A stretch of 11,442 nucleotides of DNA from an uncultured Alphaproteobacteria bacterium (GCA_937950105.1 CALFEM010000627.1:1-11442), one strand, 5' to 3'; shown: positions 1-8,032, numbered from the stretch's first letter. Program-made: numbers and translations. The notes: generated by a model from the sequence alone, not told the origin.

Positions 1-1363
1 CGGCCGCGGCAACGGCGAGGCCCCACGCCACGAGCGTTGCGAGATCGGCCGGATCGGTCGCCGCGAACGCCGCCGCGCCTGCGATCGCGGCGAGCACCAG
101 AACGAGCGCCAGCATGCGCCGCCACAGCGGCGGCGTGTCGCTCGTCTCTCCGGCGGGGTGCTCGGCCAGCGGCGGCGGACGGACCCCGATACCGGCGACG
201 TCGTCGCGCAACGCCACGGCGAGCCACGCAGCCGCTGCGAGCGCGGCCACCGCCACAGCTGCCGCCAGCAGGTGCGTCACCAGCGAAGGCAGTCCGCCGA
301 GCGCCGGCAGCGCCAGCAGCAGTGCATCGCGCGCAAGGTCGATGTCGTCGAGGCGCAGCCGCTCCGGTGCCTCGGGCAACGCGGCACAGGCCGCGCTGAC
401 GGCGTCCGCCGAGACGGCCGCGACACCGCACACGCGCGCGAGTCCGGCACGACCGAGATCGAACAACCATGGATCGAGGCGGCCCGGCTCACGCCCGACC
501 AGCGTTTCGAGCAGCCCGTGCCGCACCGCTGCCGCCAGCGGCGGCAAGGCCAGCAACGCCAGCAACAGCAGCACGAAACCAACCGCCAGCACCCAGCGTG
601 CCTGGTGCGCACTACCGGCCTGCACCGGCCGCATCAGCAGGCGCGGCATCGCGGCGAGCCCGAGCGCCATCGACAACGTCAGCATGACGGTGGCCGACGG
701 CGTCATGGTGGTGAAGGGTCTGAGATACGCCTTGAGGCTGACCGGATCGGCAAGTTCCTCGCCGAGGCGCTTCAGCTCCAGATCGGAGATCGATTGCAGG
801 ACCGCGCCATACGCGAGCTGCGGCACCGGCACGCCAGCGGACGCGAGCGCCGGCAGGAGAACAGGCAACATGAGCGCCGCGGCCAGTGGCACGAACAACA
901 GCGCCTGCAGACCGGTGACGGCACCCGAACGCGCCGCCAGCGCAACGACCAGGGTGAGTGCCGCAGCGATGGCGACGCCGGTCGGCCCGTCCACACCGAG
1001 CAGCAGCCGTAACGGCATCGCCAGCGCCGTCAACTCCGCCGCCAGCAGCACGAGTGTCGCCAGCACCAGCACGCCACCGGCCGCGACCGCTGTAACGCTG
1101 CCGAACCGTCGCGCGACGAACATGACCGGACCGAGGTGGCCGGCCCGCTGCAAATGCGGCGCAATGAGCGTCAGGGCGATCAGCCAGCCGCCTGCGATGC
1201 CGGAGAGAAACGCCAGTCCGTCGTGTCCGAGCGCGGCGAGCGCACCCGTGAAACCGAGCATCAGCGTTCCAGAGAGGCCATCGCCGGCCATTGCGAGGGC
1301 GCGCGTCAGCGGCGACACGCCTCGCGCCAGAGCGCGCGTACCGTTGTCGGAGCCGTTACTCAT
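1..1363 (-). CDS. Sodium:solute symporter family large subunit (VC_2705/ActP-like), 3' end cut by window edge
   Basis: This reads as an integral inner-membrane symporter subunit; 454 residues are visible before the left edge. Translating back from ATG 1361-1363 gives an uninterrupted, very hydrophobic Leu/Ala/Gly-rich protein. Family landmarks are SPLTRALAMAGDGLSG (17-32), the GHDGLAFLSGIAGGW segment (46-60), AAMPRLLMR (237-245; ActP has AGLPHILMR) and GLPSLVTHLLAAA (357-369), then a hydrophilic loop (386-413) and another helix from 415. The start overlaps the DUF4212 stop by 8 nt (ATGAGTAA), the usual small/large subunit order, so translation is probably coupled. Two oddities stand out. The protein starts at the pre-TM1 segment and lacks the N-terminal helix normal for SSS proteins. 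The helix that normally carries a Ser-Thr Na+ site reads AALAAAAWL. It may be a divergent or non-Na+ transporter. Family assignment is fairly safe; the substrate is unknown. Confidence 0.75.
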   Translation of the reverse strand, partial: MSNGSDNGTRALARGVSPLTRALAMAGDGLSGTLMLGFTGALAALGHDGLAFLSGIAGGWLIALTLIAPHLQRAGHLGPVMFVARRFGSVTAVAAGGVLVLATLVLLAAELTALAMPLRLLLGVDGPTGVAIAAALTLVVALAARSGAVTGLQALLFVPLAAALMLPVLLPALASAGVPVPQLAYGAVLQSISDLELKRLGEELADPVSLKAYLRPFTTMTPSATVMLTLSMALGLAAMPRLLMRPVQAGSAHQARWVLAVGFVLLLLALLALPPLAAAVRHGLLETLVGREPGRLDPWLFDLGRAGLARVCGVAAVSADAVSAACAALPEAPERLRLDDIDLARDALLLALPALGGLPSLVTHLLAAAVAVAALAAAAWLAVALRDDVAGIGVRPPPLAEHPAGETSDTPPLWRRMLALVLVLAAIAGAAAFAATDPADLATLVAWGLAVAAA

Positions 1364-1742
1364 GCGGAACCGCCGGCGGCATCGCGGGCGAGGTCACGTG
1401 CGCGCCGCCAGGTTCGCCGGCTGCGACGGGGCGGCGATCCCGATCGCGCTGACGGCGCATCGCGAACAGCATGAGGATGGCGACGGCGATGAGACAGCCC
1501 TGCGCCATGGCGTAGTAGCCGAGGGGGATGCCGAGCACACCGACGGCATCGAGCTGCTCGGCCACCAGCGGCATGCCGAGCAGCAGCAGGCTGCCGAGGA
1601 ACAGCACCGCCAGCGTCGACCGGCGCGCCGACCGCCAGTATGCCGGCTCGACCTGCGCAGCCATGTCGCGGCGCAGATGGCGCAAGCGGCGCAGTTTGCG
1701 CCCGGGCTCGTCGTGGTCGTCGGCGCCGCCGGTGCCGCTCAT
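1356..1742 (-). CDS. DUF4212 small subunit of sodium/substrate symporter
   Basis: A 128-residue protein with two predicted membrane helices (about 43-62 and 76-95). The family signature is visible: a YWR start (35-37) leading into the first helix, and GIPLGYYAMAQG (71-82), matching the GFPLGFWFAQQG-type motif that opens the second helix in DUF4212 proteins. These small proteins are encoded directly upstream of VC_2705-type SSS transporters and are regarded as their small subunit. That is the arrangement here, with the stop overlapping the next start. Compared with the roughly 80-90 residues typical of the family, this copy carries a charged N-terminal extension (1-34) and a Pro/Ala-rich C-terminal tail (99-128). 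A GGGGA Shine-Dalgarno sequence lies 8 nt upstream of the ATG, supporting this start. It may be transcribed with the LysR gene 78 bp upstream. Confidence 0.8.
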   Translation of the reverse strand: MSGTGGADDHDEPGRKLRRLRHLRRDMAAQVEPAYWRSARRSTLAVLFLGSLLLLGMPLVAEQLDAVGVLGIPLGYYAMAQGCLIAVAILMLFAMRRQRDRDRRPVAAGEPGGAHVTSPAMPPAVPHE

Positions 1743-1820
1743 GAATCCGCTCCCCGTAACGTCGTCGAGGCGTCATTCAATCGCGCCCGACGAGCGCGCC
1801 GGCCGGGCACGCCCGTCGAT

Positions 1821-2738
1821 TTAGAGGCTCTCGCACACCTCACGCAACAGGCGGCGAAGCCACGCATGGCCCTCGTCGGCATCGAAGCTCTCGTGCCAGA
1901 CCATGTAGACGGGCATCGGCGGCACCGCATCGGGCATCGGATGGAGGTCGATCGCGAAGCGGCTTATGTATTGGCGCGCGAGGCGGCGCGGCACGGCGGC
2001 GACGAGATCGCTCGTCTCCACGAGAGCGGCGACCGTGGTAAAGCTCGGCACCGAGAAAACGACCTTGCGCACGATGCCGAGCGAAGCGAGACGTTCGGTC
2101 AGGGGTGAGGTACCGCGCTCCGGGCTCCACGTGATCGCCACCTGATCGAGGGCTTTGAACAGGCCGAGCGTCACGCCATCGCCGAGCAACGGATGCCCGC
2201 GCCGCGAGATCAGCACGAACGGATCGTCGATGATGCGCTCGGCGCGAAAGCCCAGCGCTTCGGGTATCTCGTAGTCGAGCGACACCCAGCTCTCGCCGAG
2301 CCGCAATTCCGACAGCACGGCGGAGGCGCGGGTGCTCGAAATGCGGAACCGAAGGCGCGAGGTTTGCCCGAGCTGCTGCGCCAGCGCCGGCATGATCACC
2401 GTGTCGATGCCGGCCGGCAGATCGAGGACGAAGGTCCGGTCGTCCGTCTCGGGCGAGAATTGGCCCGAGGTTGTACGGACGCAGGCACGCAGCACGTCGA
2501 GGGCATTACGCACCTTGTCGTACATGGCGTTCGCCGCGGGCGTCGGCCGGACCCCGCGGCCGGTGCGCTCGAACAGCTGGTCGCCGGTGACGTCGCGCAG
2601 CCGCGCGAGCGCATGCGACACGGCGGATTGGGTCATGCCGAGGCGCTGGCCGGCCTTGGTCAGGCTGCCTTCCGACATGATGGCATCGAATATCGCCAGG
2701 AGGTTGAGATCGAGGCGTGGGCCGGAATCGTCCTGCAT
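1821..2738 (-). CDS. LysR-family transcriptional regulator
   Basis: A 305-residue protein of standard LysR length. The N-terminal winged helix-turn-helix (about 9-68) begins LDLNLLAIFDAI and contains SLTKAGQRLGMTQSAVSHAL followed by LARLRDVTGDQLFERT, the hallmark LTTR pattern. The remainder (about 93-300) fits a periplasmic-binding-protein-like effector domain. The ending PVYMVWHESFDADEGHAWLR resembles the NahR/NodD-like subgroup of effector domains, whose inducers are often aromatic; this subgroup call is from memory and less certain. The gene lies 98 bp downstream of the aldolase gene and 78 bp upstream of the DUF4212 gene, all on one strand, so it is a plausible regulator of that catabolic/transport group or of itself. 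LTTRs are usually divergent from their targets, which is not the case here. I see no clear T-N11-A box or strong Shine-Dalgarno before the ATG. Confidence 0.93.
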   Translation of the reverse strand: MQDDSGPRLDLNLLAIFDAIMSEGSLTKAGQRLGMTQSAVSHALARLRDVTGDQLFERTGRGVRPTPAANAMYDKVRNALDVLRACVRTTSGQFSPETDDRTFVLDLPAGIDTVIMPALAQQLGQTSRLRFRISSTRASAVLSELRLGESWVSLDYEIPEALGFRAERIIDDPFVLISRRGHPLLGDGVTLGLFKALDQVAITWSPERGTSPLTERLASLGIVRKVVFSVPSFTTVAALVETSDLVAAVPRRLARQYISRFAIDLHPMPDAVPPMPVYMVWHESFDADEGHAWLRRLLREVCESL

Positions 2739-2836
2739 CGGGGCTGCCGAGCCAAAAAGGGGAACATCAAATTTCTGAGGAATTCGCCCGGACGATATGA
2801 AACAGATCGGATGCCGTGTCCACGGCCCGCGTCAAG

Positions 2837-3604
2837 TCAGTTTGGCTCGCGCAGACCGCGGAGCGCGGCACCGGCGCCGTTGACGATGTAGCGGACATCG
2901 CTTTGCAGGGTGCAGAGGCGATAGCCCTGGGCGTAGCGAAGGCGTGCCGTCTCTGGTCCGTCGGTATGGATTGCGGCGATGCGCCCGGCCGCAGTGGCGG
3001 CGACGGGCACAGCCGCGATGGCTGCCTGCACCTGCGCATCATCCGGCCTCATGGACGGAGCCGCGCCATAGGCCATCGACAGGTCGGCCGGCCCGACATA
3101 GACGCCGTCGAGCCCCTCGGTCGCGACGATCGCCGGCAGGTTCTCGAAGCCGCTGCGCGTCTCGATCATGGCGAGCAACAGCACTTCGCGATCCGCATGG
3201 CGCCAGTAGTCGCCTCCGGCGTATTGAACGGCGCGGTTCGGCCCCATCGAACGATAGCCGAGCGGCGGATAGCGACAGGCGCCGACGAAGGCGCGCGCAT
3301 CCTCTGCCGTGTTGATCATCGGGCAGATGAGGCCATAGGCGCCGGCATCGAGCAGCTTCATCATCAGCGCCGGCTCGTTCCACGGCACCCGCACCATGGG
3401 CATGGCGGCGGTCGTCGAGATCGCCTGCAGCATGTTGAATGCGGTCGCGTAGTCGATGGCGCCGTGTTGCAGGTCGATGGTGACGCTGTCGAAGCCCTGA
3501 TGCGCGATCACCTCGGCCACGTAGCTCGAGCCGATCGAGCACCACGCGTTGACGGCCGTTCCGCCTGCCTCGAGCCTGCGCTTGACGGCGTTTTCACGTG
3601 CCAT
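2837..3604 (-). CDS. HpcH/HpaI-type class II 2-oxo acid aldolase
   Basis: A 255-residue cytosolic enzyme of the HpcH/HpaI aldolase/citrate-lyase family, which reversibly cleaves 4-hydroxy-2-oxo acids to pyruvate plus an aldehyde using a divalent metal. The TIM-barrel motifs are in order: VTIDLQHG (41-48) with base His47 and Asp44, VRVPWNEP (71-78) with Arg72, GLICPMINTAEDA, YPPLGYRSMGPNR, MIETRSGFEN with metal ligand Glu148, and VYVGPADLSM with metal ligand Asp174. These positions closely track H45, R70, E149 and D175 of E. coli HpaI. I chose the ATG at 3604 because GGAG lies 6 nt before it; an in-frame ATG at 3616 lacks such a site and would add four residues. True substrate is unknown: hydroxy-oxoheptanedioate, 2-keto-3-deoxy sugar acids and oxaloacetate are all used in this family, so I give no gene symbol. 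Confidence 0.9.
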   Translation of the reverse strand: MARENAVKRRLEAGGTAVNAWCSIGSSYVAEVIAHQGFDSVTIDLQHGAIDYATAFNMLQAISTTAAMPMVRVPWNEPALMMKLLDAGAYGLICPMINTAEDARAFVGACRYPPLGYRSMGPNRAVQYAGGDYWRHADREVLLLAMIETRSGFENLPAIVATEGLDGVYVGPADLSMAYGAAPSMRPDDAQVQAAIAAVPVAATAAGRIAAIHTDGPETARLRYAQGYRLCTLQSDVRYIVNGAGAALRGLREPN

Positions 3605-3610
3605 CGGCTG

Positions 3611-3614
3611 CTCC
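3611..3614 (-). promoter_or_regulatory. Shine-Dalgarno that decides the aldolase start
   Basis: On the minus strand, GGAG sits inside the sequence ATGGAGCAGCCGATG, 6 nt before the second ATG. It can only serve the start at 3604. The first ATG (3616) is preceded by CGCTCGAGC, which has no purine-rich site. Confidence 0.5.
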
Positions 3615-3645
3615 ATGCTCGAGCGGATACCGCATCCGGTGCCAC

Positions 3646-3679
3646 AAAAGCGCAGGGGCGGTGCCTTGGCACCGCCCCT
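3646..3679 (-). terminator. Perfect 26-bp inverted repeat followed by TTTT: possible terminator/attenuator before the aldolase
   Basis: AGGGGCGGTGCC (3654-3665) and GGCACCGCCCCT (3668-3679) are perfect 12-bp reverse complements separated by only TT. As minus-strand RNA this forms a very stable hairpin (loop of about four bases) followed by GCGC and UUUU (3649-3646). It could end transcripts from the barrel gene, whose stop is about 190 nt upstream, or attenuate the aldolase, whose ATG is about 40 nt downstream. The hairpin is certain. The terminator role is uncertain because the U-tract is short and displaced by four bases. A palindromic operator is the alternative. Confidence 0.45.
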
Positions 3680-3866
3680 CGCTCGTCTCCCTAGACCCGG
3701 GTCCGTTTGGTAGAATTTTTTTGCCGCTCCAGCGGGGCCCGCCGCGAAGCGAGGGCACCATGGACAACCTGCGACACTCTGTCAAGCAAAGACAATCCTT
3801 GACCTTTTTGGATTCCGCTCGACGACACAGTGCGGCGTGCACGAATAATTTTCCCGTCGTGCGCAG

Positions 3867-4553
3867 TCAGTCGAGGGCAAATTTGATGCCGGTGTGGATC
3901 AGCAGATCGAAGCGCGCGTCGCGAACCGTGGAGGCACCCGGGATGACCGTCGCGAACTCCGCCTCGCCCGTATAGGCCAGCGAATACTGCGAGACGATCG
4001 AAGCCTTGTCGCTGAGCTTCAGCTCGTAGCCCGCGTGCAGCGCACCGACGAACACCGTGTCGGTATGATCGACGTTGAAGGCGCCGAGGATCTGCTCGAG
4101 ATCGAAATGCGAGAAGCCGATGCCGGCGCCGAGGAACGGCTCGACCGTACCGAAGCGCGTATCGAAGCGGCCGACCGTCCGGTAGCCGTTGAAGAGCACG
4201 GACACGACGTCCGAATGGCCTTCGAAATTGTTCACGAAGCCGGTGTCGAACTTCACCTTGCCGTCGTAGCCGCGCACGAGGCTGACCGCCACGTCGGCGC
4301 GCCAGCCGTCACCGAAGTTGCGGCCGAGCGCGAACCAGCCGCCGATGCCCCAATCCGGCTTGTAGTCGCCGGGGCTGACCGTCTCGGTGACGAAGTCCTG
4401 CGACAGCGGCAGCGGACCACCGAAGAGCGCCGACATGTACCAGCCATTCGCGCGCGGCGCCGGCACGTCGTCACCGCCACCGGCGAGAGTTGCAACGGTA
4501 GAGGCGGTCACGAGCAGGCCGGCCAGGGCAGCGGTCTTGAGAACAGATTTCAT
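3867..4553 (-). CDS. Outer-membrane beta-barrel (porin-like/Omp25-like) protein
   Basis: A 228-residue secreted protein. The start is placed at ATG 4553 because it opens a textbook signal peptide: MKSVLKT, a hydrophobic core, then a likely cut after STVATLA (about residue 23-25). An in-frame ATG at 4658 would place 35 residues in front of the signal peptide and is rejected. The mature part alternates polar and hydrophobic residues with aromatic girdles, for example NGWYMSALFGG, DWGIGGWFALGRNFG, VEPFLGAGIGFSHFD, FVGALHAGYELKL and LLIHTGIKFALD, as expected for an eight-stranded barrel. The conserved VEPFLGAGIGF-type strand is common in alphaproteobacterial barrel proteins. The last residue is Asp, three past Phe, rather than the terminal Phe typical of barrel-assembly signals. 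Specific function is unknown; structural or porin-like roles are possible. It is divergent from glpK with 227 bp between the two starts. Confidence 0.8.
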   Translation of the reverse strand: MKSVLKTAALAGLLVTASTVATLAGGGDDVPAPRANGWYMSALFGGPLPLSQDFVTETVSPGDYKPDWGIGGWFALGRNFGDGWRADVAVSLVRGYDGKVKFDTGFVNNFEGHSDVVSVLFNGYRTVGRFDTRFGTVEPFLGAGIGFSHFDLEQILGAFNVDHTDTVFVGALHAGYELKLSDKASIVSQYSLAYTGEAEFATVIPGASTVRDARFDLLIHTGIKFALD

Positions 4554-4780
4554 GCGATTCACCGGGTTGAATTGAACGGTCGCAAATTTCTTGAAATGGA
4601 TAGGGTGATTCGCGCTGACCCATGTCTGCGGTTCGGGCACGCTGCGTCGGTTTTCCAATGCTTCGTCGGCGACCTCGCGAACCCTGTAGATTGACGGTGC
4701 GGCGACGCCACACTCATCCGGGCAGGCGCGCGCGTATCATCGGCCTCCCCACGGCTGATGCGACAGGAGGCGGACCAGAG
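4554..4780. other. Divergent intergenic region, barrel gene / glpK
   Basis: This 227-bp region should contain promoters for both genes. On the plus strand I see TATCAT (4735-4740) as a possible -10 for glpK, but no good -35 at the right spacing; TTGACG at 4691-4696 is too far away. No recognisable GlpR operator was found. No gene is present. Confidence 0.4.
4765..4770 (+). promoter_or_regulatory. Shine-Dalgarno AGGAGG that decides the glpK start
   Basis: A full-consensus AGGAGG stands 10 nt before ATG 4781. It fixes the glycerol kinase start there rather than at the in-frame ATG 159 nt upstream, whose extra residues are Arg-rich and unlike any kinase N-terminus. Confidence 0.8.
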
Positions 4781-6277
<1,497 letters not shown>

Positions 6278-6286
6278 CAGCGATCG

Positions 6287-6565
6287 TCACGCCGTCGGCC
6301 TGACCTCGAAGCGGTCGAAGACGCCGACGCCTTCGCCGACGATCTCGACGCGGGTGACGCGCGCCGTGGCGGGGCCGCGCTCGCACTGCCGCAGCATTTC
6401 GCTCACGGATTCCGGGGAGCCCTGCAGCACCGCCTCGACGGCACCATCATGCCGGTTGCGCACCCATCCGGCGAGGCCGAGACCGCGCGCGGTGCAGTCG
6501 GTCCAGGCGCGATAGCCGACGCCCTGCACGCGGCCCTCGATGCGGACATGTACGGTGCGTGTCAT
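6287..6565 (-). CDS. acyP: Acylphosphatase
   Basis: A 92-residue small cytosolic enzyme of standard length that hydrolyses carboxyl-phosphate bonds such as acetyl phosphate or 1,3-bisphosphoglycerate. Both catalytic residues are in the usual motifs: Arg19 in GRVQGVGYRAW, which forms the phosphate cradle, and Asn37 in GWVRNRHDGAVEA, which orients the water. The body follows the ferredoxin-like family pattern (VEAVLQG, then a helix, then VTRVEI, and a final strand FEVRP). An ORF extension upstream to 6688 overlaps the copper chaperone gene and is rejected; the N-terminus MTRTVHVRIEGRV matches the family. The ATG is only 16 bp past the copper chaperone stop on the same strand, so the two are probably co-transcribed, with no obvious functional link. 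No strong Shine-Dalgarno is visible. Confidence 0.93.
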   Translation of the reverse strand: MTRTVHVRIEGRVQGVGYRAWTDCTARGLGLAGWVRNRHDGAVEAVLQGSPESVSEMLRQCERGPATARVTRVEIVGEGVGVFDRFEVRPTA

Positions 6566-6581
6566 CGCCCAGCCCGCGTCG

Positions 6582-7115
6582 TCAGTGCTTGTGCTCGCCG
6601 TGTCCCCCTTCGTGACCCGGCTGGTGATCCATTCCGTGCGGGCCCTTGGCCCCGATGGGCTCGACCGTCGCTTCGACCGTGAACTCACCCGCCTTCTCGA
6701 ACACCAGCGTGATAGGCAGGAGATCGCCTTCCACCAGCGGCTTCTTCAGGTCCATGAGCATGATGTGATCGCCGGACGGCTTCAGCACGACCGACTGGCC
6801 GGCCGCCACGGGCAGGCGCTCGATCTGCTGCATCTTCATGATGCCATCCTCGTGCTTGTGGGTGTGGATCTCGACGCGGCCGGCGACATCGGCGCGCGCG
6901 CCGATCAACGTGTCGGCACCCTGCTTCGCCGCCGCGATCTCGAGATAGGCGGCGCCGACCTTCGCGCCGGGCGGCGTCGCACGCGCCCACGGATGCGCGA
7001 CCTTCACGGACTTCGCCGTGTACTCGTGGGCCGCGGCGCTGCCGGCACCGGCAGTGACGAACACCACAGAAGCAGCAAGAGCAATCAGCGCGGAAGCAAG
7101 GCGGGGTGTCGTCAT
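6582..7115 (-). CDS. Periplasmic copper chaperone PCu(A)C family protein
   Basis: A 177-residue secreted protein. The signal peptide (1-29) ends in GAGSAAA before His30. PCu(A)C (DUF461) proteins bind Cu(I) in the periplasm and deliver it to the CuA centre of cytochrome c oxidase. The diagnostic H-x10-M-x21-H-x-M spacing is exact: His84, Met95, His117, Met119. Flanking family motifs VAHPWARATPPG (39-50), AAYLEI and DLKKPLVEGD are present. The C-terminus (160-177) adds a His/Met-rich tail with six His and one Met, seen in several homologues and probably an extra copper-binding segment. In-frame codons reach 7469 upstream but lack a signal peptide and overlap the TPR gene, so I start at 7115. 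No Sco or oxidase gene is adjacent within the window. Confidence 0.93.
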   Translation of the reverse strand: MTTPRLASALIALAASVVFVTAGAGSAAAHEYTAKSVKVAHPWARATPPGAKVGAAYLEIAAAKQGADTLIGARADVAGRVEIHTHKHEDGIMKMQQIERLPVAAGQSVVLKPSGDHIMLMDLKKPLVEGDLLPITLVFEKAGEFTVEATVEPIGAKGPHGMDHQPGHEGGHGEHKH

Positions 7116-7156
7116 CGGATTTGCTTGTCCATTGTTGTCATCGAAGCTGCGAAGTG

Positions 7157-7194
7157 CAGCAGCGGAAGAGACCGATCCGAGCCAGCAGCGGAAG
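7157..7194 (-). repeat. 12-bp direct repeat upstream of the copper chaperone gene
   Basis: CAGCAGCGGAAG occurs exactly at 7157-7168 and 7183-7194 on the plus strand (CTTCCGCTGCTG on the transcribed strand). The copies are 26 bp apart start to start, in the 91-bp gap between the TPR stop and the chaperone ATG. This spacing would put both copies on nearly the same helix face every 2.5 turns. The repeat is certain; a regulator-binding role is speculative. Confidence 0.5.
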
Positions 7195-7206
7195 CCCCGC
7201 ATCGGC

Positions 7207-7869
7207 TCACGACGTCGGCCGGCGGCATTCTTCATCGGGCGGCAGCGGATCACAGCCCTGGTCGCGCACGCACTGCACGAGGGCTTGGCGCAGCTGATCG
7301 GACTCGATGCCGTCGATTTCGCCCTTGTACAGCCCGTGCGATTCGAGCCCGCACTGGTACAGCTTGACCATGTTCTCACCGCCGAAGCGCATGGCGAGCA
7401 GGTAATCCGAAAGCGCCTGCTGCGAACGCCCTTCGATGTGATGCAGGTGGGCGCGCGTATCAAGCGCATGCGCGCTCCACGGCGCGATCTTGAGCGCCCG
7501 CTGCACGTCGGTCATGGCTTCGCCGTAGCGGCTCATGCGATAGAGCGCCCACGCGCGGTTGTTGAGCGCCACATCGAAATCGGGACGCAGCTCGATGGCG
7601 CGATCGTAGTCGATCAGCGAATCTTCGAAGCGGCCCTGCAGGGAGTAGGCGAGCGCGCGTAACGCATGCGCGAGGCTGCGTTCTGCAACCGAAAGCTGCT
7701 TGCCACCGTCGAGCAGCGCCGTGCAACCGGAGATGCGGCGCGCGTTGTCCTCGCTGAAGCAGTCGGTCGCAGGATCGCCGGCGACCGGATCCGCCGCTGC
7801 GCGCGTCGGCGGCGCGGCGGCAAGTATCACCGCGACGGTGGCGGTTATGACAAGTCCGGCTGTGCGCAT
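7207..7869 (-). CDS. Secreted TPR-repeat protein with C-terminal peptidoglycan-binding-like motif
   Basis: A 220-residue periplasmic protein with a signal peptide at 1-24 (hydrophobic core 6-20, APPTRAAA cut region). Three tetratricopeptide repeats run at about 65-98, 99-132 and 133-166, visible as ALAYSLQGRFEDSLIDYDRAIELRP, split by position, then WALYRMSRYGEAMTDVQRAL and HLHHIEGRSQQALSDYLLAM. An N-terminal cap carries paired Cys37 and Cys49 (ISGCTALL). The C-terminal LESHGLYKGEIDGIESDQLR resembles the first half of a PG_binding_1 repeat. Four more cysteines (173, 200, 206, 215) give six in the mature protein, probably three disulfides. TPR proteins scaffold protein contacts; the target is unknown. 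The start ATG gives a clean signal peptide. It is transcribed toward the copper chaperone and divergent from coaBC. Confidence 0.82.
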   Translation of the reverse strand: MRTAGLVITATVAVILAAAPPTRAAADPVAGDPATDCFSEDNARRISGCTALLDGGKQLSVAERSLAHALRALAYSLQGRFEDSLIDYDRAIELRPDFDVALNNRAWALYRMSRYGEAMTDVQRALKIAPWSAHALDTRAHLHHIEGRSQQALSDYLLAMRFGGENMVKLYQCGLESHGLYKGEIDGIESDQLRQALVQCVRDQGCDPLPPDEECRRPTS

Positions 7870-8003
7870 GTTCTGTCTGCTCTCGTTGCACCGGAGTGGC
7901 CGGCATTTGAGCCACCCGGCGGCGGCGGGTCAAACGGAATTGGCCGGATCGGCTTGTAGAGGCTCGCCGTGCCGGAAATGCGGCCATTCACCGACGGCGG
8001 GAT

Positions 8004-8032
8004 TTTAACCCACGGGCCGAGCCCGTTATGCT
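8004..8032 (+). promoter_or_regulatory. Predicted sigma70-type promoter for coaBC with internal dyad
   Basis: TTTAAC (8004-8009) and TATGCT (8027-8032) are separated by exactly 17 bp. The spacer holds a perfect dyad, ACGGGC-CGA-GCCCGT (8012-8026). If real, transcription starts near 8040, downstream of the ATG at 8028, which is itself part of the -10 box. Confidence 0.4.

Larger units (their letters stand above)
3605..3866. other. 262-bp intergenic region between barrel gene and aldolase
   Basis: No credible gene is present. On the minus strand, which is the transcribed direction, it holds a TTGACA hexamer (3785-3780) with only a poor -10 match (CATGGT) 17 nt on, a possible but weak aldolase promoter. 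It also holds an A7 run (3721-3714), the palindrome GACCCGGGTC, and the strong hairpin listed separately. Just past the barrel-gene stop there is a 6-bp dyad, GCACGA/TCGTGC, with a 12-nt AT-rich loop and no U-tract. The GC content dips locally around 3700-3860. Confidence 0.5.

Noticed and set aside
114..2108. 664-residue plus-strand open frame
   Set aside because: It lies antisense to the SSS, DUF4212 and LysR genes. Its product is a Ser/Arg/Ala-rich low-complexity string with no family motif, a typical GC-rich shadow.
2816..3694. 292-residue plus-strand open frame
   Set aside because: It is antisense to the aldolase gene, whose catalytic motifs are all present; its product is a His/Arg/Gly-rich shadow.
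3714..3721. T7 run on the plus strand as an intrinsic terminator after the 3654-3679 hairpin
   Set aside because: The run lies 34 nt past the stem, and no plus-strand gene ends there. On the minus strand it is an A-run, so it could at most be an UP-like element.
3594..3842. 82-residue minus-strand open frame over the 3654-3679 hairpin
   Set aside because: It overlaps the aldolase start, has no recognisable feature, and reads through the perfect inverted repeat; a chance frame is likelier.
3640..3860. Possible structured non-coding RNA (SRP, 6S, tmRNA-like)
   Set aside because: None of the conserved SRP, RNase P, 6S or tmRNA sequence signatures could be found on either strand.
7116..7469. 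Upstream in-frame extension of the copper chaperone gene
   Set aside because: It overlaps the TPR gene, is Arg/Ser-rich, and would bury the signal peptide inside the protein.
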